A stretch of 64,000 nucleotides of DNA. It comes from Methanolobus sp. GTDB taxonomy: Archaea; Halobacteriota; Methanosarcinia; Methanosarcinales; Methanosarcinaceae. The DNA lies in assembly GCF_016278385.1 (NCBI RefSeq), contig NZ_JADQBY010000005.1, positions 1-64,000 on the forward strand, in the 5' to 3' direction. Position numbers and translations under genes: made by a program. Shown one piece after another: positions 26,901-36,253 of the stretch. Below the pieces are notes generated by a model. That model saw nothing but the letters and a program-made list of their open reading frames with translations, did no database searches and was not told the origin of the DNA. Numbering within the stretch: the stretch's first letter is position 1; each line of letters begins with the position of its first letter.

Positions 26901-27494
26901 TCACTTTTTTGTTATCAATGGAACATCCGCCAGGTTCTCGTAGACGTCATTATAGCTCTTGTACTTTGTCAGAGTTTCAACAACTATCAGTATTGTATCT
27001 GTCCATATCTCAGGAAGGTCAGCTTTCCCTTCAATTTTAATCTCATATGCCAGTTGTTCATAGGGTGGGTTGAATTGGGCATTCACTCTCTCTTTATTTC
27101 CCCTTGCATCCATCCGGTACTATCCAATATCTTCCAGATATACTGCGTTGAGGGTATGCAGGCAAAATGGTGCTCCTTTATAGTCCCTGCTCAGGCGCTG
27201 ATAACAGATACCTGCCGGAATTGAGTTAGCCCTGAGAAGGGCTGCAAGGAGATGGCTCTGAGCATAGCAATAAACTGTGTCATGTTCCAGAACCTCCGAG
27301 GCTTTCAGGATAACAGGGTTCATCTGATAGTCGAAAATATGTATTATCTCATCCCTGAAGAACTTGAAATAGAGTCTAACAATCTCTATCTGAACCTGAC
27401 TATTCCCTGTGAGTTCCTTTGCTTTTTTCATGACGGCAGGATGGTAAAAGTCGATAATGGATGTTGGTTTGAGGTAATTCTGCATTTCTATCAT
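26901..27494 (-). CDS. Transglutaminase-like protein interrupted by an in-frame UAG (codon 125)
   Basis: One reading frame of 198 codons broken by a single TAG at 27120-27122. Before it, VYCYAQSHLLAALLR holds the active-site Cys and FCLHTLNAVYLEDIG the His. After it comes YRMDARGNKERVNAQF with the Asp. The family usually has a Trp near the UAG position, so a TGG to TAG change is likely. Either the gene is disabled or the UAG is read as pyrrolysine, which this organism can make. The product ending at UAG would lack the Asp. It begins nine bases after the DHFR-like gene. ATG 27485 is an alternative start. Confidence 0.7.
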
Positions 27495-27503
27495 AACTTC
27501 TTC

Positions 27504-28100
27504 TCAAAATGAACCTGTTTTAAAATCTCCTGCACGTTTGTAGGAAGCTACAATCACTCCGTTTGGTGAGCTTTCCAGATTGTTCAAAGCAAAAGTAGCA
27601 GGAATACTGCCTTCGGCAAACAGGCGCTTGCCTGTTCCAAGTGTAAGAGGGAATATCTTGAGCCAGAACTCATCAACAAGGCTGTGCTTCAATAGTGTCT
27701 GAATGAAGTTACCGCTACCATGAACCTGTAAATCTGGACCTTTCTGTTCCTTTAATTTTCTTATTTCCTCTACAACATCGTCTTTCAATAGAATTGAATT
27801 ACTCCACTCAAGTTGCAACGTAGAACGAGAGGCTACATATTTCGTTGCTTTATTCAGCGATTCTCCCTCTTCATTGTGATTTGGCCAATATGCTGCAAAT
27901 ATCTCATACGTTTTTCTTCCAAGCAAAAGGTCAAATGGCCTGCTCATTTGCTCAGCCATCAGCTTTCCAAGAAATTCATCAAAGTAAGGGACTGTCCAGC
28001 CACCATAAGTGAAACCGCCCGAGGTATCTTCTTCGGGTCCACCGGGAGCTTGCATAACACCGTCGAGGGTTATAAAAGATAGAACAATAATTTTCCTCAT
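27504..28100 (-). CDS. Dihydrofolate reductase-fold protein (RibD C-terminal family)
   Basis: A 198-residue protein. IIVLSFITLDGVMQAPGGP at the start and LLLGRKTYEIFAAYWP, LQVHGSGNFIQTLLKH and FPLTLGTGKRLF are typical of the YyaP/DHFR-like group, which binds NADPH; substrates are mostly unknown. A GTG nine bases upstream is in frame, but the ATG at 28100 is the normal family start. It is followed closely by the transglutaminase-like gene. Confidence 0.85.
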   Translation of the reverse strand: MRKIIVLSFITLDGVMQAPGGPEEDTSGGFTYGGWTVPYFDEFLGKLMAEQMSRPFDLLLGRKTYEIFAAYWPNHNEEGESLNKATKYVASRSTLQLEWSNSILLKDDVVEEIRKLKEQKGPDLQVHGSGNFIQTLLKHSLVDEFWLKIFPLTLGTGKRLFAEGSIPATFALNNLESSPNGVIVASYKRAGDFKTGSF

Positions 28101-28257
28101 GTTTACCACTATAAATTTTGGAGTGCTTGATATATTTATGTGTTCATTAAGTTTTTAAAATTAACCTTAAAAAAGTAAAAAACGATCAATCGAGCACATA
28201 CAAACCAATGAGTGAAAAATGGAATTAGAATTTGGTTAAAAACAAAAAATATGAAAA

Positions 28258-28283
28258 AAGAAAGAACCTCAAACGAGGTCTTT
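28258..28283 (-). terminator. Terminator overlapping the end of ftr
   Basis: On the minus strand AAAGACCTC-GTTT-GAGGTTCTTT forms a stem with one bulge, followed by CTTTTTTC. The ftr stop codon lies in the loop. Confidence 0.6.
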
Positions 28284-29162
28284 CAAGTGGAACTGGTACT
28301 TACCGAGCTTTCCGCCGTAGTTTCCTGCGGTGATCTTTGATACACCAGGAACTGCGACAGCTGCTTCGATACCTGCCTTCATTGCTCCCTGAATAGCATC
28401 CTCGTCAAGACCATTGATGACAAGCTCGTAAACTGCCTTTACACCTTCTGGAATTTCGGTACCTTCTACCTTGTCCCTGATGGATGGGCAGAACTTCTCG
28501 TTTGCAGTTGCCTTCATGAACTTGTAGTTGTTAAAACCAGCCTTTGAGCCACTAGCCACGATTCCGCCTGGGAATGGAGTGATTGTACCTTCCATGTCCT
28601 TTATTGCATCCACTGCAACTTCAGCTGCTGTGAGTGCGGTCATCTGGCTGTCACCGAAGATAAAGAAGTTACCGCCTGCAATACCTGCAACAGCGCCGAT
28701 GTTCTCTTCTACAAGGAAGTCACCCTCCATGATTGGAACACTGTGCATCTTGCGGCCATCGATCTCAGTTTCGGATTCCATTCCGTCACCGAAGAACTTC
28801 AATTTGAAGCCTACGTTGAACTGCTTCTCAGCATCTGGAAGTCCGTTGAAAACAGCTGTTGTTGGAGCTGTAAGTATGCACTGTCCAATGCGCTCAAGTA
28901 ACTGGTGTTCAAGTGCCTCGTATCCGAAGGTGCAGATCTGGATGTAAACACCAGGTCTTCCGTCAGGTGTCTCGTCAGGACCTACGAACTTTTCAATACC
29001 TGCTTCTGCAGGGCACATAATAACAGATGTTCCAAATCCCGTTGCTTCAAGTGCAGCTACTTCAGCCCAGTGTTTTGTTGCTGCTGTAATGAGCACTCTT
29101 GCTATTTTGATTGGAAACGCTTCTGCAAAAGTATCTTCGATTTCTACGCCATTGATATCCAT
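28269..29162 (-). CDS. ftr: Formylmethanofuran:H4MPT formyltransferase Ftr
   Basis: A 297-residue cytoplasmic enzyme that moves the formyl group between methanofuran and tetrahydromethanopterin/sarcinapterin. [49 protein letters not shown] and [20 protein letters not shown] are standard for Ftr, and the length is right. In methylotrophic growth it acts in the oxidative branch. It is a single gene with its own terminator. Confidence 0.97.
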   Translation of the reverse strand: MDINGVEIEDTFAEAFPIKIARVLITAATKHWAEVAALEATGFGTSVIMCPAEAGIEKFVGPDETPDGRPGVYIQICTFGYEALEHQLLERIGQCILTAPTTAVFNGLPDAEKQFNVGFKLKFFGDGMESETEIDGRKMHSVPIMEGDFLVEENIGAVAGIAGGNFFIFGDSQMTALTAAEVAVDAIKDMEGTITPFPGGIVASGSKAGFNNYKFMKATANEKFCPSIRDKVEGTEIPEGVKAVYELVINGLDEDAIQGAMKAGIEAAVAVPGVSKITAGNYGGKLGKYQFHLKDLV

Positions 29163-29271
29163 AATAATCCCTTGTTTAAGTTGAAAGTATAGTTGTGGAC
29201 ATATTACATGCCATCCTAACTATAGCAGTAATACAACACAATTACAATACATATACTCTTCGAAGAGAAGT

Positions 29272-30948
29272 CTATCTTCCGCCGGATTTGCGGTATGTTT
29301 TATCAAAAAGTGCAAACATTTCCCGGTCTACTTCCTTGTACTTTCCTATCTCAAAGACAGCTTCATTAACAAAAATGGAAATAGATTCGATATTTGAAAG
29401 GTTTGCAAAGCTTTTTGAAGAACTTGCAGTTGATTCAACCATTTGTTCCCTGATTGATATCTCGCAGACCTCAAGCATTGCATTTACAGCGCTTGATGCC
29501 TGATCCTCATATTTGTTCTCTGCCGCAACGGTACAGAAATGTTCTATTACAGGTATCACTCTTGAAACCTTCTCATCAGAATGCTTCCTTGCGGCAGCAA
29601 CTCCTATATCCTTTAGGGCTGCGGTGGCATCAAGGATTGAGTCTTCTCCAAATATTTCCCCTACTTCTTTTAAGGTCTCTATCACTTTATCGAGGCAGTC
29701 ATGTTTTTTGAGGTCAGGAGACTCATGAACAGTTTTTATTCCTATATCCCTGAGCGCATATATGATCAGTTTTTTCAGGTGGTCTTGTTTCTTACTATCT
29801 ACAGTCCGTGCAAACTCAAGAAGAACAATCCTCACATTTTCCATTGTAGAAGCATCTGCGTTTGATGCAGCATCAAGAGCTATTTTCTTCAGCAATATTA
29901 CTGATTTTTCTGTTGGCTCCAGCATATCTTTTTTTGCAGTTGCGATTCCAATATGTCCCGTTGCTATTGCAAGTTCATGAAGGGGAGTAGTCACCATTTT
30001 GTTAGTAACAATATGATTTATGTCTTTCAGGTTTTTTGAATGTCGTATAAGTGAGAGTTTATCCAGTGGAGTGAAATGTTCTTTCTCCTTGTAGATCTCA
30101 AAAAAGCTGGTCATACTGTCGATCGTATTCAATGTGAAGTTTTCTATATCAGCTTCTGCACATTGTTTTCCAACGGAACCAAAAGCATCTATAACTTCCA
30201 TCAATGTAAATCTATCTTTTTCATCCTCTGCCAGGATTGCCAGATGATAAAGATGAGTATTCAGATGTTTGATGATGAGAGCCTTATTTCCACTGGAAAC
30301 TAAAACATTTGCGCATAGTTCAGGAATCCTCTTTATACCAACAGTTGCAACGAAAAGATTCTTGTTCCTGATAGCACCACGTATAATGTCGACCATAGGC
30401 TGGAGAGGATCGAGATTTCCTTTTCCTGATTCCAATTTTCGGTAGTTTTCATTAACATCATAGATTTGAAGATTTTTTGTGAATTTATCGTAACCTGATA
30501 TTGCAGTTTCTTTTCTAAGATATTCAGCCAGGAAGAAGGACAGTACTGAGAGAATAAAAGAATAAGAAAGAAGGAGGATCATACCGGCTGACCTGAATGT
30601 GCCCAGAAAATGCATAATCGAAGATGCAAGTGCAAAAGTTCCAATGGTATAGGAGAACATATCCGTCAAGGAGTCTCTTTTTCCGGCAAGCCAGAGAGAG
30701 GTATACCAGAATATTGCAAAACAAATTACCAGAACAAGATTATTCCAGAAGAAGTCCATTTGTTGTCCTTTAAGCAAAGTTGCAACAAACGCAAGCTGAA
30801 TTACCAGTGCACCAATAGCAAGATCAGCACCAACATCCCTCAAATTGATTTTCAGGTAGTTCTTTACCAGGATGTCTGCAATAAGGAAGAGCGATATTAC
30901 ACCACTTATAAGGGCTGTGTCAACGATGTCTGGTATCAGGATTTCCAT
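29272..30948 (-). CDS. Membrane protein with long helical cytoplasmic repeat domain
   Basis: A 558-residue protein of unknown family. Roughly the first 190 residues form six or seven hydrophobic segments. The rest is soluble and rich in repeated helical units of about 35-40 residues, with recurring ALxDIGxxxA and EVGxxxxE patterns (VIDAFGSVGKQC, ALRDIGIKTVHES, ALKDIGVAAARKH), which looks HEAT- or TPR-like. The frame is open for 75 codons further upstream, but that would run into the divergent gene, so the internal ATG at 30948 is chosen. A scaffold or sensor role is only a guess. Confidence 0.7.
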   Translation of the reverse strand: MEILIPDIVDTALISGVISLFLIADILVKNYLKINLRDVGADLAIGALVIQLAFVATLLKGQQMDFFWNNLVLVICFAIFWYTSLWLAGKRDSLTDMFSYTIGTFALASSIMHFLGTFRSAGMILLLSYSFILSVLSFFLAEYLRKETAISGYDKFTKNLQIYDVNENYRKLESGKGNLDPLQPMVDIIRGAIRNKNLFVATVGIKRIPELCANVLVSSGNKALIIKHLNTHLYHLAILAEDEKDRFTLMEVIDAFGSVGKQCAEADIENFTLNTIDSMTSFFEIYKEKEHFTPLDKLSLIRHSKNLKDINHIVTNKMVTTPLHELAIATGHIGIATAKKDMLEPTEKSVILLKKIALDAASNADASTMENVRIVLLEFARTVDSKKQDHLKKLIIYALRDIGIKTVHESPDLKKHDCLDKVIETLKEVGEIFGEDSILDATAALKDIGVAAARKHSDEKVSRVIPVIEHFCTVAAENKYEDQASSAVNAMLEVCEISIREQMVESTASSSKSFANLSNIESISIFVNEAVFEIGKYKEVDREMFALFDKTYRKSGGR

Positions 30949-31089
30949 GGGAATATATTGTACATGTTTATTTATATAGAAATGGGTCAATGTTGCTACT
31001 AAAAAGAAATTTGAGAATTGATAAAGAACTAAGAAATATATAATTTGCTTTTCTTCGTCAAAGTAAAAATAGGTTGAAGGTAGCTTAAA

Positions 31090-31866
31090 ATGCAGCATGG
31101 GATTAGAAGACATGATTATGATGACATTGAATCGATCTTCCTTTACAGAAAAGACATTATCTCCAAAAAGCATGCATCTAAACTGAGAGTATTCCAGGAG
31201 ACAATTGGGTTATTGTTTTATATGACTGCGATTTTGAATGCCAGTTTCCTTGATGATTTCTCGATAACAGGTAAACTCCTGAAAGGTCCAAAATCCATAA
31301 TACCAATACTGTTTGAAAGAAATAATCATTATTTGATCGCAGCCTACAAATTGGCATGTATAGGCTTGAACAGTCCATCGTACCTGAATCTGAGGGCTGT
31401 TTTTGAGGGGATTACTTATATGTACTTGCTTTACCTGACTGATGAGGAAGCGAACCTGTTATACAAAAAACAGTTAGGTAGTTTAACTGCAGATGAGGAA
31501 AAAGCTCTTATAAGCAAGTATCAATGGCTTAGGCCATCAAGGATACGAGAGATATTATACTTCGGGGCCAAGAAAAAACAGATCGATGAATTCTACATCC
31601 TCATTTCCAATTCAGCTCATCCTAGCGTGAAAAGTGCCATGGGGGATTTTGATTATCGTGAAGAAATAACAGTGGATGTGCTCTCTATTGCCCTGGCCTT
31701 ATCTGCTGCCAGTCTCATAACTATCAATGATATCTACTTCGATAATTTCCGCAAGGAAGAAATAGAAGAGATCGAGAACATGATAAACAGAGTGACACAG
31801 GAATTGAATGGTCATGTGGTAGATATTATCCCGAATCATCCTAGTCTGGAAAAAGCCAGGTCTTGA
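31090..31866 (+). CDS. Unrecognised 258-residue protein
   Basis: A mostly soluble, alpha-helical protein without a family I can name. It has IESIFLYRKDIISKKHASK at the N-terminus, a hydrophobic region near 35-50, SPSYLNLRAVFEGITYMYLL in the middle and a charged C-terminal helix (FRKEEIEEIENMINRVTQE). The NLRAxFEG pattern is reminiscent of DUF5677-like proteins that act near abortive or toxin systems, but that is a weak impression. It is divergent from the membrane repeat protein, with about 140 bases between the starts. Confidence 0.6.
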   Translation: MQHGIRRHDYDDIESIFLYRKDIISKKHASKLRVFQETIGLLFYMTAILNASFLDDFSITGKLLKGPKSIIPILFERNNHYLIAAYKLACIGLNSPSYLNLRAVFEGITYMYLLYLTDEEANLLYKKQLGSLTADEEKALISKYQWLRPSRIREILYFGAKKKQIDEFYILISNSAHPSVKSAMGDFDYREEITVDVLSIALALSAASLITINDIYFDNFRKEEIEEIENMINRVTQELNGHVVDIIPNHPSLEKARS

Positions 31867-32216
31867 TTTATATCAAAAGAGCAGTACAATAAATTAGTAC
31901 AAGAATGTATAAATTGGTCTGCTGTGAAAGAGATATGTTTATCGAAATTCTCTTTGTTTTAGTTATTATTTTTTGTTCAAATTATCCAAACACAAGAAAA
32001 TGTATAAATGGTTTTTAATTATTTTTGTGATATTAATTTTGGATCTCCTCAGGATTGTGGATAATTTACAGCAGAGTTCATTAAATGCTTGTTCAAATTT
32101 ACTGATCATATCTTGGATATAAATATGCATGATGTTGCATGATATGTGTTTCAAGTACCAACTTGTATTTAGCATCTAGAGAATTGATGAGATGTTTTGT
32201 TGAGATTACCCACACG
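31867..32216. other. AT-rich gap with no supported feature
   Basis: About 350 bases between the 258-residue protein and the M23 remnant. I see no ORF with a ribosome site, no tRNA and no strong hairpin. The DNA may be left over from the decayed gene that follows. Confidence 0.5.
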
Positions 32217-32540
32217 ATGTTGAAGAGAACCTTAATTTTGTATTCAATTCCTATTGGATGGTTTGCTGGAGCTAGTAATATTACATTTCCCGCAAATATT
32301 GATGAAACTGAACCTGTACTTTATGTTGATTTACCTTTAAATGAAACTGCAGTTGTGGGTTGGGGAGGTGTTACAACTGAAGAACATAATCATGTTCAAG
32401 TTTCATTGTTGTCAATGTTGGAGATTATGTAGAAGTCGGAGATTATTTAGGAAGTTTGGTAATTCGGGTTTGACAAGTGAACCTTATTTACACATATATC
32501 ATCAAAGACAAAATCCTGCAGAATTAAGTGTTTTTCTTTC
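32217..32540 (+). pseudogene. Remnant of an M23 (LytM-like) peptidase gene
   Basis: Three reading frames must be joined to see the gene. First comes LYVDLPLNETAVVGWGGVTT then HNHVQVSLLS; after a frameshift near 32410 NVGDYVEVGDYLGS; after another near 32455 GNSGLTSEPYLHIYHQRQNP. This is the end of an M23 metallopeptidase domain. The HxH zinc motif reads YLH, so the first His is lost too. The 3' end stops at the copper ATPase gene. Decay is clear; where the gene began is uncertain. Confidence 0.75.
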
Positions 32541-34593
32541 ATTTCTCTATGGATAACATTTTTGCATTCACAGCTACTATTATCGTGCTCAGTGACATGA
32601 GGACAGCACCAGCAGCCGGTGAAAGCAATATTCCCTGCTGATATAGCACTCCTGCTGCAAGGGGTATTGCAAGGGCGTTGTAACCCGTTGCCCAGAAGAG
32701 GTTCTGCACCATCTTGCTGTAGGTTGCCTTTGAGAGCTTCACAATGGACAGGGCATCTAGAGGATTGCTCTTAACCAGAATAATGTCTGCTGTTTCCACT
32801 GCAACATCAGTTCCCGCACCAATGGCGATACCAACATCTGCCTGTGCAAGTGCCGGAGCATCGTTCACCCCGTCCCCTGTCATGGCGACCATATAACCTC
32901 TTGATTGCACTTCTTTTATCTTTGCAGCCTTGTCCTGGGGCAAAACCTCTGCAAAGTACTCGTCAAGTCCGAGCTCCCTGGAGACCCAGTCGGCAACCCT
33001 ATGGTTGTCCCCGGTGAGCATGAGGCATTTGATACCCATTTCCCTGAGTTTCTCAATGGCTTCCTTCGATTCAGGACGAATGACATCTGCAAGTGCCATG
33101 AAACCGACAAGTTCTCCGTCCATAACTACGAAGACCGTTGTCTTGCCCTGCCCCGTAAGTTCGGCTACCTTGTCTTCAGGCCAGTTAATATCATTCTCAC
33201 TGAGATATCCGGAACTGACCACTTTCACTTCCTTTCCATTGACCTTCCCCTGTGCTCCTTTTCCGGGAAGGGACATAAAATCCTCCACGACATAACCGGT
33301 ATCTGCGGATGTGACTATTCCCTGCGCGATGGGATGTTCCGAGTTGGATTCCACAGCAGCTGCATATTCCATCAGCTCTTTTTCCTCCAGTCCTTCCTTC
33401 AGGACCATAGTATCGGTCACACCGAACTTTCCGGTTGTAAGAGTTCCAGTCTTGTCAAAGACAATGGCGTTCAGGTTCCTTGCACTTTCAAAGGCTGTCC
33501 TGTTTCTGATAAGCAGGCCATTCTTTGCGCCGATGGCCGAGGAGATGGCAACGACCAGCGGGATGGCCAGTCCCAGAGCATGAGGACAGGTTATCACCAT
33601 GACAGTCACCGCCCGCTCCAGGGAGAATGCAAAATCGGAATTCAGGTACCTGAACCACACCAGCAGTGTGATGCTGCCTGCCGTAAGGGCAATAATGGTG
33701 AGCCAGAAGGCTGCACGGTCAGCAAGGTTTTGGGTACGGGACTTACTCTGCTGTGCCTCGCTTACTAGTTTGAGGACCTGTGAAAGGAAGGAGTCGTCCC
33801 CGGTCTTCTGGACTTCAATTGTCAGGGAACCTTCTCCATTGATGGCTCCCCCGATAACCTGCATGCCCTTACCTTTGCTGACAGGAGTGGATTCCCCTGT
33901 GAGCATGGATTCGTTCACGGAACTCTCCCCTTCGATCACACTGCCATCGGCAGGCATCTTTTCTCCGGGTTTTACAAGCACCCTGTCGCCGACCTTTATA
34001 TCTTCCAGGGGGACCTCCATTGTCTTCCCGTTTGGCATCAACATGTGAGCCTCCGATGGCATGAGTTTCACAAGGGCTTCCAGTGCCATGGAAGCACCCA
34101 TTACTGACTTCATCTCCATCCAGTGTCCGAGCAGCATGATATCTATAAGGGTTGCCAGTTCCCAGAAAAAGAGTTTACCTTCAAGCCCGAACACCACAAG
34201 ACTGCTGTAACTGTATGCAACGGTGATGGCAACTGCGATAAGTGTCATCATACCAGGGTTTTTCGCTGCGAGTTCGTTCTTTATCCCTTTAAGGAAAGGC
34301 CATCCTCCGTAGAAGAAAACCAAAGTGGAAAAAGCAAAGAGGAGATATATTTGTCCTGCAAAGGAGGGGACAACGATACCAAAGCTTGAATTAAGGAATT
34401 GGCGGATGATAGGAGACAGAAGAAGGATTGGTATGGTTAATGTAAGTGATATCCAGAACCTCTTCCTGAAATCCTGAACCATCATATCATGGTGATTGGA
34501 ATGCACTTGATGATTCTTGTGCTCTTCATGCTCTTCCTCATTTACATGCATTCCATGCTCATCGTTATGTTGTCCGATATTCTCATGGTCCAT
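32539..34593 (-). CDS. copB: Copper-transporting P-type ATPase, CopB type (CPH motif)
   Basis: A 684-residue membrane pump. The N-terminal tail is His-rich (HEEHKNHQVHSNHHDMM). About eight membrane helices include CPHALGL (near 336), the mark of the P1B-3 subgroup, which exports Cu(I)/Cu(II). GESTPVSKGKG is the actuator region, DKTGTLTTG (near 379) the phosphorylation site, SEHPIAQGI the HP motif and MTGDGVNDAPAL the hinge. GTG 34611 and ATG 34605 are also in frame, but ATG 34593 has GGAGATGG nine bases upstream. Confidence 0.92.
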   Translation of the reverse strand: MDHENIGQHNDEHGMHVNEEEHEEHKNHQVHSNHHDMMVQDFRKRFWISLTLTIPILLLSPIIRQFLNSSFGIVVPSFAGQIYLLFAFSTLVFFYGGWPFLKGIKNELAAKNPGMMTLIAVAITVAYSYSSLVVFGLEGKLFFWELATLIDIMLLGHWMEMKSVMGASMALEALVKLMPSEAHMLMPNGKTMEVPLEDIKVGDRVLVKPGEKMPADGSVIEGESSVNESMLTGESTPVSKGKGMQVIGGAINGEGSLTIEVQKTGDDSFLSQVLKLVSEAQQSKSRTQNLADRAAFWLTIIALTAGSITLLVWFRYLNSDFAFSLERAVTVMVITCPHALGLAIPLVVAISSAIGAKNGLLIRNRTAFESARNLNAIVFDKTGTLTTGKFGVTDTMVLKEGLEEKELMEYAAAVESNSEHPIAQGIVTSADTGYVVEDFMSLPGKGAQGKVNGKEVKVVSSGYLSENDINWPEDKVAELTGQGKTTVFVVMDGELVGFMALADVIRPESKEAIEKLREMGIKCLMLTGDNHRVADWVSRELGLDEYFAEVLPQDKAAKIKEVQSRGYMVAMTGDGVNDAPALAQADVGIAIGAGTDVAVETADIILVKSNPLDALSIVKLSKATYSKMVQNLFWATGYNALAIPLAAGVLYQQGILLSPAAGAVLMSLSTIIVAVNAKMLSIEK

Positions 34594-34753
34594 TTTTGTT
34601 CCCATCTCCACTTTCCGGTTCAGATACCAAGTTTACTATTGCTTTTATATGTGGGATAGCGGAAGATAAAAACTCTTTGGAAGGTGGTGAAAAATAACAA
34701 ACACCAACAACCATTAATAAAACAAGAATTAAAAATATACCAAAGGTGAAATT

Positions 34754-35383
34754 ATGTTAAAGATAACACCATACATGGGACCGTTAGTGGTAATCGTTTC
34801 AATTGCAGGATTATGGTTCCCGATACTTGGTTATTTCATGTTACTGGTTTTTGCCGCTATCTTTCTGATAGCACCATTCAGAGGTCGCTGGTTCTGTGGA
34901 AATCTATGTCCCAGAGGAAGTTTCATGGATTTTTGGGTCGGTCGGATATCTGGGAAGAGAAAGATACCAAAGGTACTCAAAAGTTACTGGATAAGAATTC
35001 CTCTTTTCATGCTGATGATGGTTTTCATGGGTTACAGGCTCATGAACACTCAGGGGCTTGTGAACCAGATAGGCATGATCTTAGTTATCATGTGTCTGAC
35101 AACATCATCCATTGCATTGATACTGGGAGTGACAATTGCTCCGAGAACCTGGTGTACTTTCTGTCCAATGGGAACCCTGCAGAGCATCATCGGAGTGAAC
35201 AAATACCCGCTTCTGGTTGATATTGATAAATGCATAAAATGCTACAAATGCGAAAAAGTGTGTCCTATGCATTTGAATATTGTTGAGATAACGCACAACC
35301 CGGACTGCATCAAATGCGGGAGATGTATCGATATATGTCCGAAGGATGCACTGAGCTTCGGGAAGTCCACCAAAAACTCATAA
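34754..35383 (+). CDS. Membrane-bound NapH-like 4Fe-4S ferredoxin protein
   Basis: A 209-residue protein. Two to four membrane helices (near 10-42, 78-95 and 100-125) alternate with WFCGNLCPRG and WCTFCPMG, cysteine pairs typical of the NapH/CcoG group. The C-terminus holds two 4Fe-4S clusters (CIKCYKCEKVCP and CIKCGRCIDICP). Such proteins pass electrons across or along the membrane. It is divergent from the copper ATPase with about 160 bases between starts. Redox partner unknown. Confidence 0.85.
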   Translation: MLKITPYMGPLVVIVSIAGLWFPILGYFMLLVFAAIFLIAPFRGRWFCGNLCPRGSFMDFWVGRISGKRKIPKVLKSYWIRIPLFMLMMVFMGYRLMNTQGLVNQIGMILVIMCLTTSSIALILGVTIAPRTWCTFCPMGTLQSIIGVNKYPLLVDIDKCIKCYKCEKVCPMHLNIVEITHNPDCIKCGRCIDICPKDALSFGKSTKNS

Positions 35384-35442
35384 ATCTTTTTTTGGCCTTT
35401 CACCTAAAGATACAAAAGTAATGACCCACTTTCAAACATAAC

Positions 35443-36228
35443 ATGGATACGATGAACTTTGATGGCTCCTGCGATCCCAATCCGGGAGGAATAATGGGAT
35501 TTGGATGGATCATTAACTGGAGAAGTGGGAAAGTTCCCACAGAAGGAAGCAAAGAAAAAAAGCCCAGTCCATCGAATACCAATAATGTTGCCGAATATAC
35601 CGCATTGAAAGAGGGCATATCCAATTACCTTAAACTTGGTGGCAAAGGTCCTCTTCAGGTCTATGGTGACAGTAAGCTTGTGATCAACCAGATGTCAGGT
35701 ACATGGAAGATCAAGAACCAGAATCTTGGAGAGATAAACAAACAGATCGCATCTGAAATAAAAAAGCATGATCTTAAGGTTAAATTCGGCTGGGTGCCAA
35801 GGGAACAGAACACAACTGCAGATCGTCTGGCAATGCCAGAGTCCAGGCTGAAAGGTCCATCAAAAAGTCCATCTAATGCATCATTTGTGGCTCCAGTCGA
35901 GAGAAAGTTCGTTGCTGATGTGAACTCTGTATCTGTCTCGTCAAACATGAGACTGAAGATAAACGAATTGAATACAGACCCTTCACCAGGTTTCAAATCA
36001 TTTGTTAATCTCAAGGTCGGTGGTTTTGACTCATTTTCTAGGAAGAAGCTCGATACATTGAAAGAAGAGGCGGGGAAAAAAGCATCTTCAGTAGCCGAAA
36101 AAGAATTTTCCGGTAACAGCAGTCAGCAGGCTTCTGCATTGAGATGGATGCTTCGGGGACTATCAACAGACCTTGCAGTCAGAAAGGTCAAAGTTGATAT
36201 CGAGCTCAGCAAAAAGAAAAAGAAATAA
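35443..36228 (+). CDS. RNase HI-like protein with C-terminal extension
   Basis: A 261-residue protein. Residues 1-135 are an archaeal-type RNase HI domain: NFDGSCDPNPGG (Asp), NNVAEYTALKEG (Glu), VYGDSKLVINQMSG (Asp) and NTTADRLA (Asp) give the four catalytic residues. The remaining 125 residues (RLKINELNTDPSPGFKSFV, LDTLKEEAGKKA) form a separate region that I do not recognise, ending in a run of lysines. The usual role is cleavage of RNA in RNA-DNA hybrids. Confidence 0.83.
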   Translation: MDTMNFDGSCDPNPGGIMGFGWIINWRSGKVPTEGSKEKKPSPSNTNNVAEYTALKEGISNYLKLGGKGPLQVYGDSKLVINQMSGTWKIKNQNLGEINKQIASEIKKHDLKVKFGWVPREQNTTADRLAMPESRLKGPSKSPSNASFVAPVERKFVADVNSVSVSSNMRLKINELNTDPSPGFKSFVNLKVGGFDSFSRKKLDTLKEEAGKKASSVAEKEFSGNSSQQASALRWMLRGLSTDLAVRKVKVDIELSKKKKK

Positions 36229-36253
36229 CAGTTTTGCACTCATAATTTTTTGT

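Noticed and set aside
30949-31173. N-terminal extension of the membrane repeat protein
   Set aside because: It would overlap the first 84 bases of the divergent gene at 31090, and the internal ATG at 30948 starts at the first clear membrane helix.
32905-33768. 287-codon plus-strand ORF inside the copper ATPase gene
   Set aside because: Shadow of the P-type ATPase; the minus strand carries all the family motifs.
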